Source: a virus. Taken from it: DNA of 44,734 bases. Under the pieces are notes generated by a model. That model saw nothing but the letters and a program-made list of their open reading frames with translations, had not been told where the DNA came from and searched no databases. Positions 38,989 to 44,734 of this stretch are shown one piece after another; the first letter of the stretch is position 1, and the number at the start of each line of letters is the position of its first letter. The stretch spans positions 1-44,734 of the IMG/VR virus record IMGVR_UViG_3300045003_000131, one strand, 5' to 3'. The position numbers and the translations under genes are program-made.

Positions 38989-39275
38989 ACCCAAAAGTCG
39001 GCAGAATCGTCCACTACATCCAGCCCACCGAGCACGGCAACGCCGGCAAGCACCGCGCGGCCATGATCGTCAACCTGCCGGGCGGCGGCCCGGTCGATCC
39101 GTCAGCGGCCGAGCTGACCACGGTCGATCTGCTCGTGTTCGGCGACAGCCGCAGCGAGCCGGCGGTCCTCAACGTCCAGAACGTGCCCCAGGACGCCACC
39201 GCCAAGACCCCCGGCACGTTTCACGAGCCGGAGCGCGACGATGCCCCACCGCCCGCACAGGCCGAAGTACGCTGA
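38985..39275 (+). CDS. Hypothetical small protein
   Basis: 96 aa from the ATG at 38985, overlapping the previous stop (ATGA). Beta pattern (VGRIVHYIQPTEHGNAGKHRAAMIVN ... TVDLLVFGD) and a Pro/Glu tail. A family with this opening is common in phages; function unknown to me. Confidence 0.7.
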   Translation: MNPKVGRIVHYIQPTEHGNAGKHRAAMIVNLPGGGPVDPSAAELTTVDLLVFGDSRSEPAVLNVQNVPQDATAKTPGTFHEPERDDAPPPAQAEVR

Positions 39276-39504
39276 CCTTCACCATCTCTCCGAGGATGAG
39301 CGCATCGAACTCATCGGGCGGCAGGTGGTGGAGAAAAACGCCATCTGCGGCGTCCTCGTGGATGACAAGCCCGGCATCGCCGGCCGCTACATCCTCAAGC
39401 TCAAGGAGCTGTTCCCACAGCTCAAGGTCATCGACGTATTCAGCGGACCGACACGCGGCGTCGTGACAATCAAAGTCGGCCCCCGAGATGATGCCCGCAA
39501 CTGA
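39241..39504 (+). CDS. Hypothetical small protein
   Basis: 87 aa. A charged helix (SEDERIELIGRQVVEK) then alpha/beta (CGVLVDDKPGIAGRYILKL). It overlaps both neighbours (35 and 17 nt). No motif. Confidence 0.65.
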   Translation: MPHRPHRPKYADLHHLSEDERIELIGRQVVEKNAICGVLVDDKPGIAGRYILKLKELFPQLKVIDVFSGPTRGVVTIKVGPRDDARN

Positions 39505-39805
39505 GGACCCCAACGATCCCCGCCTCGGGCACGGCAGCGACACGAAGCCCGTGCCGCAGAACGAAGCCTACCTCGTGCTCCCCGAGGCCGAGCGGATGAA
39601 AGGCTACGTCCGGCCGCTGCGCCGTTCCTACAAGCACCTCACCTGCGGGGCGGTGACAACGATGGGCCTCGCGATCGCCGAGACCTACGCGCGCGATCCC
39701 AAGTTCTACGGCTCCACCTACTGCGTGGGCTGCCGGATGCACCGGCCGGTCGGACTTAACGGCGAATTCGTTTGGGACGGCACCAACCTCAAGGTCGGAG
39801 CGTGA
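39488..39805 (+). CDS. Conserved phage protein with zinc-like C-x2-C
   Basis: 105 aa. The pattern DPRLGHGSDTKPVPQNEAYLVL, then SYKHLTCGAVTTMG and FYGSTYCVGCRMHRPVG--GEFVW is widespread in phages. Cys in HLTCG and C-V-G-C with His suggest a metal site. Function unknown. Met2 is an alternative start. The tRNA gene follows 9 nt after its stop. Confidence 0.8.
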   Translation: MMPATEDPNDPRLGHGSDTKPVPQNEAYLVLPEAERMKGYVRPLRRSYKHLTCGAVTTMGLAIAETYARDPKFYGSTYCVGCRMHRPVGLNGEFVWDGTNLKVGA

Positions 39806-39814
39806 AGACTTTCA

Positions 39815-39890
39815 TGCGGGATAGTGTAATTGGTAGCACCCCGGCCTCATTAGCCGGGAAGTCTCGGTTCAAGTCCGAGTCCCGCACCCA
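39815..39890 (+). tRNA. tRNA-Met-like, anticodon CAU
   Basis: 76 nt including encoded CCA (39888-39890). Acceptor tgcggga/tcccgca (7 bp), T8-A9, D arm gtgt/gcac with A14 and G18-G19, anticodon stem ccggc/gccgg with loop ctcatta (39846-39852), T arm ctcgg/ccgag with loop ttcaagt. Anticodon CAT at 39848-39850 (Met, or Ile if C34 is modified to lysidine). Odd points: U37 where a purine is nearly universal, and discriminator C73. It lies in the rightward unit between protein genes. Confidence 0.88.
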
Positions 39891-39908
39891 TCCATCGTAA
39901 CCAGCCCC

Positions 39909-40304
39909 ATGATACAAGAAAAAGAGATCGAATTCCTGTTCGGCAAGCAACGCCCTGGCCCGGTGCCGACGCGCAGCGCGCGGGTGGACCAGGAGCGCGT
40001 CAACGCCGCGACCGCCGTCTTCCTCAAGACCCTGGCCGCCGCCGCGCCCGATACCCCGGAGAGCGACCTGCTCGTCCGTGAAATCTGCGTCCGCGTGCTC
40101 GCGATCCTCCACCTGATTCCGGCGCACGATCGCGTCGGCATCCCCGAGGGCCAGAGCGATCTCGGCGACATGGAGGGCGTGGTCCGTCTCTTCACCAAAT
40201 TCCCGAAGCAGTTCAAGGGGATGGAAACCTGGGTGGCCGACATCAAGGCCGTGGCCCTGGAGCTGCGGAAAACTGGCAAGCTCACCTACGAGCCGAAGCC
40301 ATGA
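39909..40304 (+). CDS. Hypothetical helical protein
   Basis: 131 aa, starts 18 nt after the tRNA with a pyrimidine-rich leader (taaccagcccc). Mainly helical (QERVNAATAVFLKTLAAAAP ... LLVREICVRVLAIL). No recognisable motif. Ends in an ATGA overlap. Confidence 0.7.
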   Translation: MIQEKEIEFLFGKQRPGPVPTRSARVDQERVNAATAVFLKTLAAAAPDTPESDLLVREICVRVLAILHLIPAHDRVGIPEGQSDLGDMEGVVRLFTKFPKQFKGMETWVADIKAVALELRKTGKLTYEPKP

Positions 40305-40582
40305 TCGACCTTCCTGATCCCGTCTTCCCGGACCAAATCGCCCGGCTCAAGATCACCCCGGAATTCCTCACGGGCCTGCTGTCGATCGCCCACCAGGGCA
40401 AAGGCACAGGCCGGTTCAAGGTGCTCAAGGACGGCCTGCCCGGCGACGTGCAGGTCTGCAATGTCACGCACGAGGACGGCGTGCTCGTCCTCACGCTCCG
40501 CTCCTGCGCCTTCGCCCGCGTGGAGCTGGGCGAAACGATCCCACTTCTTGAATCGCCAACCTTCCAGCACGTGACCGAATGA
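40301..40582 (+). CDS. Hypothetical small protein
   Basis: 93 aa, alpha/beta pattern, with ATGA overlaps at both ends. No family recognised. Confidence 0.7.
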   Translation: MIDLPDPVFPDQIARLKITPEFLTGLLSIAHQGKGTGRFKVLKDGLPGDVQVCNVTHEDGVLVLTLRSCAFARVELGETIPLLESPTFQHVTE

Positions 40583-40776
40583 GCAACAAACCCATCCCTC
40601 CACCGCGCGGCCTCGTCACCCGCGAGCCGCACCTGCAGCAGAATCTCGATCCTCGCCTCGTCGATCGAAATCCTCATCCGACCGTGGTCAAGTGCGAGTC
40701 CTGCGGCCGGGACGTGATCCTGCTCGATGTCTGCAAATGCGGGGCTGCCGCGATCGGAGGCAAGATCGTCCGATGA
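40579..40776 (+). CDS. Small zinc-ribbon protein
   Basis: 65 aa. CESCGRDVILLDVCKCGA gives C-x2-C and C-x-C with a short spacer, a compact zinc ribbon. Pro-rich N-terminus. ATGA overlaps at both ends. May act with neighbours as a small regulator; function unknown. Confidence 0.7.
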   Translation: MSNKPIPPPRGLVTREPHLQQNLDPRLVDRNPHPTVVKCESCGRDVILLDVCKCGAAAIGGKIVR

Positions 40777-41399
40777 ACGCGCTGGCGAAGAAAATTCCGC
40801 TCGAACTGGCGGACGTGACGATGAGCCGCACCTGCCTCGTCATCGCCAACCCGGAAGGCTTCGAGCGCGCCGGCGCCGCGCTGGTCGCGATGGACGAGTG
40901 CTCGCAGTGGTGGTGGGGCGATTACCTGCTCTACGCCGAAAAGTTCAACCTGCGGAGCGTGCTCGATGGCAGCCGCTCGAACCTGCACACCTCAACGATC
41001 TGGTCCTGCATGGAGATCGCCCGTTTCTATCCGCCGGCGGATCGCCACCCGACGCTCTCCTTCACCCATCACCGCGACGTGCGCTACATCCTGGGCAAGA
41101 GCGCGAGCCTCAAGGAAGCGAAGAAGTGGCTCAAGCGCGCGGCCGAGGAGGAATGGACCGCCGGCGATCTGCGCGAGGCGATGCGGACGGCCGCGCGCGA
41201 GGAGGAGAACGATCCCGGCCCGATGCGTGGCGCGGTCTCGATCTCGGACTTTGTTAAGCTCTCGCGCTGGGCCTCGGAGATCGACCCGAAGAAAATCCCG
41301 GACGCGCAGCGGGTCGAATTGCGCGAGTCCACCCGCCCGCTGTGGGACTTTCTCTGCGACATCCACCGCGCCCAATTCGCCCCATCGTCGCAGTCGTGA
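40773..41399 (+). CDS. Hypothetical protein, Trp-rich
   Basis: 208 aa from the ATG at 40773 (ATGA overlap). A Trp-rich segment (ECSQWWWGDYLLYAEKFN) and repeated charged helices (LKEAKKWLKRAAEEEWTAG). Phages often carry a protein like this near terminase, sometimes with HTH function. I cannot assign a role. Confidence 0.7.
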   Translation: MNALAKKIPLELADVTMSRTCLVIANPEGFERAGAALVAMDECSQWWWGDYLLYAEKFNLRSVLDGSRSNLHTSTIWSCMEIARFYPPADRHPTLSFTHHRDVRYILGKSASLKEAKKWLKRAAEEEWTAGDLREAMRTAAREEENDPGPMRGAVSISDFVKLSRWASEIDPKKIPDAQRVELRESTRPLWDFLCDIHRAQFAPSSQS

Positions 41400-41437
41400 A
41401 TTGAAAGAATTCGCCCCATTTCCAACCACTTAGCTCC

Positions 41438-41683
41438 ATGAAAATCGACGCTCTCCGTGGCCTCATCCTCATCATCTGGATCGCCGGATCGCTGCACACG
41501 GCCGCGACCACGGCCAGCCTCGTCATGGTCAACCGCAACGTCACCGGACGATCGAAAATCCGCTTCGTTTTGATGGGCGGCCCGGCGGTCTGGCTAGTCC
41601 TGTTCGCCTGCTTCATGGCAGCCATGGCGATGAGCGCGATCTACCGCTGGAAGAACCGCCATGTCGAAAAAGGCCAAGGATAG
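41438..41683 (+). CDS. Small two-helix membrane protein
   Basis: 81 aa. Two membrane helices (about 8-30 and 43-67) and a basic C-end (RWKNRHVEKG). Position just before terminase and size fit a small holin or membrane accessory, but position alone does not prove it. It overlaps terminase small subunit by 23 nt. Confidence 0.65.
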   Translation: MKIDALRGLILIIWIAGSLHTAATTASLVMVNRNVTGRSKIRFVLMGGPAVWLVLFACFMAAMAMSAIYRWKNRHVEKGQG

Positions 41684-42290
41684 AGCAGCGCCCCCGGCCG
41701 AACCGCTCGACGAATTCGGGCTACCTCCGCTGATCGGCACGGAGACCGTCACGCTGCTCACGGGCTTCACGCCGCGCCATCTGCACCGGCTGGTCGAGGA
41801 GCTGCGCATCCCGGCCGACTGCTATTTCGGCAACGAAAAATGGAGGACGGCCAAGACCTTCCAGGAGATCGTCGGCTACTACAAGCGGAAGGCCGACCGC
41901 ACGAAGGCCCCTACCTCGGTCGAGTCGGAGTTGGCGAAGGAGACGCTGCGGACCCAGCGGCTCAAGAACGCCAAGCTCGCGCGCGAACTATTGCCCAGGC
42001 ACGTGTACGTCCAGGCGTGGGGCGAATTGCTGACCGTCTTCAAGAACAGGTTCCTCAACCTCGCGGACAAGCTGGCGCCGCGCGTCTTCCGCGCCAAGGA
42101 CAAGGTGATCGTGGCCGAGATCATCGACGCCGAGGTGCGCGAAATCTTCGGCGGCCTGATGGACCCGAAGGTTATGGAGGACTTGGCGGCGAAAATCCGC
42201 GACGACGAATTTGAGCACGGAACCGACTCAGCAGACTCTTCCGGGGATCGCGCCGCGCCTGCCGGCGATCTGGTCGCGCCGGACGCTTAA
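41661..42290 (+). CDS. Terminase small subunit-like protein
   Basis: 209 aa. N-terminal winged-helix-like region (LIGTETVTLLTGFTPRHLHRLV), then charged helices that could oligomerise, and an acidic disordered C-end. Size and place directly before the gpA-type large subunit fit the Nu1 type small subunit, which binds the packaging site. The last 80 nt overlap the large subunit gene. Confidence 0.75.
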   Translation: MSKKAKDRAAPPAEPLDEFGLPPLIGTETVTLLTGFTPRHLHRLVEELRIPADCYFGNEKWRTAKTFQEIVGYYKRKADRTKAPTSVESELAKETLRTQRLKNAKLARELLPRHVYVQAWGELLTVFKNRFLNLADKLAPRVFRAKDKVIVAEIIDAEVREIFGGLMDPKVMEDLAAKIRDDEFEHGTDSADSSGDRAAPAGDLVAPDA

Positions 42291-44376
42291 AGCCTTTCTC
42301 ACCGATGTCTTCGGCTACCTCCAGCTCCCGCCGAAGGAGGTCGTGTGGGAGTGGGCAGCGAAGAACATTTTCATCTCGGGCGACGTGACGCCCGAGCCGG
42401 GTTACTACAACCCGGATCGCGTCCCTGGACAGAAGAAGGTGCAGGGCTGGGCCTCGGACAAGCGGGTCAACGACATCATCATGGTCACGGCCGCGCAGGT
42501 TGGCGGAAAGACCACGATCATCAACAACATCGTCGGCTACTACACGAAGGCCGACCCTTCGAGCATCCTGGTCGTCGATCCCACGGTGGACGATGCACGC
42601 GACTGGATGCGCGACAAATTCATGCCCACGGTTCGGAGCAGCCCTGCCCTGGCCAAGTTGATCCCGGAGGAGACCGCCCGTATCACCGGCCAGACTACCC
42701 TGGTCAAGCACTTCCCAGGCGGTCGCATCCAGGCGTTCGGAGCGAACAGCCCGTCGAAACTGCGCGGCCGTTCCTTCCGCATCGTGATCCAGGACGATCT
42801 CGACGCCTTCAAGGACAACCAGGAGGGCGACCCGAGCGCGCAGGCGGACAAGCGCGCGAACATGCAGCCGCGCGCCCTGCGGATCAAAGCCTCGACGCCG
42901 ACGATCACCGGGCACTCGAAAATCTGGAAGTGGCTGGAGCAATCGACCTACGAGCAGTTGCTTTGCCCGTGCCCGAAGTGCGACCACGAGCAGACGCTTG
43001 AGTGGGATCAGGTCGTGGGGAACAACGAGGCGCCCGAGGAGACGCGCTACAAATGCGTCAAGTGCGGCGAGCTGTGGGACGATCAGATGCGCTACAACGC
43101 GGTCGTCGAGGGAATGAAGCGGGACCACTGGCTCGTCCACAACCCGCGCTCGAAGATCAAGGGTATCCACATGAACGGCCTCTACCGGATCATGGGGGAA
43201 AAGAACTCGATGGCCGGCTTCCTGGAGGAATTCTGGCGGGAGTATATGGCGGCGAAGGCCGGCGGCGAGAAGACGCTGCAGGTGTGGAAGAACACCTTCC
43301 TCGCGATCTGCTACGAGCCGGCGGCCGAAACGATCGAGCCGAGCGCCCTCTTCAAGCGGCGCGAACACTACAAGCCGACTGAGCAACTGCCGGAGGAGGT
43401 GCTGATCCTGGCGGCGTCCGTGGACGTGCAGGGCAACCGCCTGGAGTGCGAGGTGCGCGGCTGGGGCCTCGACTTCGAGAGCTGGGGCGTGGAGTACCGC
43501 GAATTCGCCGGCGACCCGACCGAGCAGCACGTGTGGAAGAAGCTCGATGCCTTCCTCGCACAGACCTACAAGCACCCGATCCGGGGCCAAATCCGCATCC
43601 CGATATGCCTGATCGACGCCGGCGGATCAAAGCAGAGCGAGGCGTACATCTTCACCGAGACCCGCAACCACCGTGGCATCTTCGCCTGCCGTGGCGCTAA
43701 AGACCTGAACGCTCCGGCGCTCTCGCCGCTGCGCAAAGCCGGCTACAACTCGGTGCCTTTCTATTTCGTCGGCGTCAACTCGATCAAGGACACGCTGCAC
43801 TCGCGGCTGCGCCTGCCGCCGCCCGGCGCCGGCGAACGCCAGCCGGGATTCCTGCACTGGCCGATCTCCGACGACTACGACGAGACCTACTTCAAGAACC
43901 TCACGGCCGAGAAGCGCGTGATCGCGAAGAAGGGCCAGAACAAAGGGAAGCTCGTGTGGGAGTGCCCGGAGGGCGCCCGCAATGAGCCGTGGGACATCAA
44001 CGTCTATATGATCGCGGCGCTGGAGGCAGGCGGATTCACGCGGCGCCAGCTCGCGATCATCGCCCGCGACAACGAGCGCCTGCGCGAGCAGATGCGGCTG
44101 CCCCCACGGCCGCCCTCGAAGGTGACATCGGTGCAAGAGCTGATGCAGCCGCCGAAGCCGCCAGAAGGCCCGAAGATGACGAAGGACGATCTCAAGGCGG
44201 CCGTGGCCGGCGCGGTGGCGCAGGCCGTGGAGCCGGAGACACCGCCAGCCGACCCCAACAAGGCGAGCGTCGCCCCGATCAGCCCGCCAGTCCAGCCGCA
44301 GCCCAGGCCGGCGCCGTGGAAGGTGTGGGGCGCGGGGAAAAACTGGCAGCCGCCGGGCGGATTGGCTCGCTGGTAG
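42211..44376 (+). CDS. Terminase large subunit, gpA type
   Basis: 721 aa, TTG start overlapping the small subunit gene by 80 nt. Walker A AAQVGGKT (94-101), Walker B IVIQDD (191-196), a zinc knuckle with Cys252, 254, 257 and Cys282, 285 (CPCPKCDHE ... YKCVKCGELWDD), and a C-terminal nuclease region (VEYREFAGDPTE ... ICLIDAGGSK). This is the gpA family architecture (Terminase_GpA). It packages DNA by cutting at cos sites in lambda. The Pro-rich last 100 residues are extra. Confidence 0.95.
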   Translation: MSTEPTQQTLPGIAPRLPAIWSRRTLKAFLTDVFGYLQLPPKEVVWEWAAKNIFISGDVTPEPGYYNPDRVPGQKKVQGWASDKRVNDIIMVTAAQVGGKTTIINNIVGYYTKADPSSILVVDPTVDDARDWMRDKFMPTVRSSPALAKLIPEETARITGQTTLVKHFPGGRIQAFGANSPSKLRGRSFRIVIQDDLDAFKDNQEGDPSAQADKRANMQPRALRIKASTPTITGHSKIWKWLEQSTYEQLLCPCPKCDHEQTLEWDQVVGNNEAPEETRYKCVKCGELWDDQMRYNAVVEGMKRDHWLVHNPRSKIKGIHMNGLYRIMGEKNSMAGFLEEFWREYMAAKAGGEKTLQVWKNTFLAICYEPAAETIEPSALFKRREHYKPTEQLPEEVLILAASVDVQGNRLECEVRGWGLDFESWGVEYREFAGDPTEQHVWKKLDAFLAQTYKHPIRGQIRIPICLIDAGGSKQSEAYIFTETRNHRGIFACRGAKDLNAPALSPLRKAGYNSVPFYFVGVNSIKDTLHSRLRLPPPGAGERQPGFLHWPISDDYDETYFKNLTAEKRVIAKKGQNKGKLVWECPEGARNEPWDINVYMIAALEAGGFTRRQLAIIARDNERLREQMRLPPRPPSKVTSVQELMQPPKPPEGPKMTKDDLKAAVAGAVAQAVEPETPPADPNKASVAPISPPVQPQPRPAPWKVWGAGKNWQPPGGLARW

Positions 44377-44377
44377 C

Positions 44378-44398
44378 TGTCAGGCGGTGCCGCTGACA
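44378..44398. repeat. Small hairpin after the terminase gene
   Basis: tgtca-g-gcg-gtgc-cgc-tgaca: 5 bp plus 3 bp stems with a single bulge, 2 nt past the terminase stop. No U-tract, so probably a weak pause or mRNA stability element. Confidence 0.4.
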
Positions 44399-44411
44399 AG
44401 CGGGCAAGGTC

Positions 44412-44734
44412 ATGGAATTCTTCCCGTGGCCGTGGCCCTATCCGTATTCGCCGGGAGCGAGGTTCGAGATCGAGCCCGAGGGCATCTACGCAAATTCGTC
44501 GATGCGCTTCGTGAAGCTCTTCGAGAATTTCCCCGCGAGCTACTGGACGCTGCAGTACGGAATGGTTCCCTACGCTGGCGCGATCTCAGGCCCGATCACC
44601 TTCCAATCCACCCAGCTCAACAGCTCGGACTGGCATCTGGTGGACGTGGAGCCGGCGGTGACGAAGACGTGGCTGCCCGGCCGCTACTCCTGGCAGTCCT
44701 TCGCGCAGATCAACACCGCCGGCGCCGCCGCCCT
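44412..44734 (+). CDS. Head-to-tail connector-like protein, 5' part (gene continues at the left edge)
   Basis: Starts at the ATG at 44412 and runs off the edge (107 codons plus 2 nt). The N-end is Trp/Pro-rich (MEFFPWPWPYPYSPGARFEI) followed by beta segments (WTLQYGMVPYAGAISGPITFQ ... WLPGRYSWQSFAQI), the beta half of the terminase-portal linking protein of lambda-type phages. The frame continues at base 2 of the window. Confidence 0.85.
   Translation, partial: MEFFPWPWPYPYSPGARFEIEPEGIYANSSMRFVKLFENFPASYWTLQYGMVPYAGAISGPITFQSTQLNSSDWHLVDVEPAVTKTWLPGRYSWQSFAQINTAGAAA

Noticed and set aside
1-44734. CRISPR array, insertion sequence or integrase/attachment site
   Set aside because: No spaced direct repeats of CRISPR length, no transposase or recombinase motifs seen on either strand.

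Overview
The window looks like the complete genome of a tailed, lambda-type double-stranded DNA phage of a GC-rich bacterium, cut open inside a gene. The reading frame of the last gene at the right edge continues in frame into the partial gene at the left edge (about 237 codons when joined), and the two edges share a 9-base end (cgccgccct). This fits a circular map or circularly permuted assembly of about 44.7 kb. I recognise no integrase, excisionase, CI-type repressor, DNA polymerase or RNA polymerase. The host cannot be named from the sequence. Many starts follow a pyrimidine-rich leader (CCTCC-type) instead of a Shine-Dalgarno sequence.

Layout. (1) 38.4-44.7 kb and 0-16.2 kb, plus strand: small proteins and a tRNA-Met-like gene, then terminase small and large (gpA-type) subunits, a connector split by the window edge, portal, a fused prohead protease/HK97-type capsid protein, a decoration-like protein, a strong terminator, a possibly structured 161-nt RNA leader, tail completion and tape-measure-like genes, and a long adhesin/fibre region. 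In the fibre region two large proteins are paralogous, and three proteins carry Sec-type signal peptides. (2) 16.2-20.7 kb, minus strand: a large virion-like protein translationally coupled to a DnaC-like helicase loader and a replication-initiator-like protein. (3) 20.7-22.7 kb, plus strand: a lysis-like cassette (membrane/lipoprotein fusion, lipase with a full Ser-Asp-His set, XhlA-like holin accessory protein). (4) 22.7-37.9 kb, minus strand: about 34 small genes, almost all joined by 4-nt ATGA/GTGA overlaps. They include a clamp-loader-like AAA protein, a transglycosylase, a DUF1643 protein, a RecA/Sak4-like ATPase, a RecE-like nuclease, a Topo VI-A/Spo11-like (Mini-A type) protein, an SNF2 helicase and a DUF932 protein. 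(5) 37.9-38.4 kb: a 0.5-kb non-coding hub with hexamer repeats, heptamers spaced exactly 11 nt apart, and a perfect 16-bp palindrome matching the chromosomal parS (ParB) consensus.

Regulation. Four intergenic sites (20893, 30149, 33300, 37884) share one element, CAA-N5-TTCGGTAAGAAA-like, with identical spacing. Three of them fill gaps in, or precede, the otherwise gapless leftward gene chain. It is probably a phage operator or promoter element for early transcription. The site at 33300 abuts a perfect TATAAT only 8 nt from a start codon.

How it fits together: leftward genes supply recombination and takeover functions, the DnaC/initiator pair recruits the host replisome, rightward genes package DNA and build the virion, and the lipase/holin/spanin-like cassette with the transglycosylase would open the host envelope.
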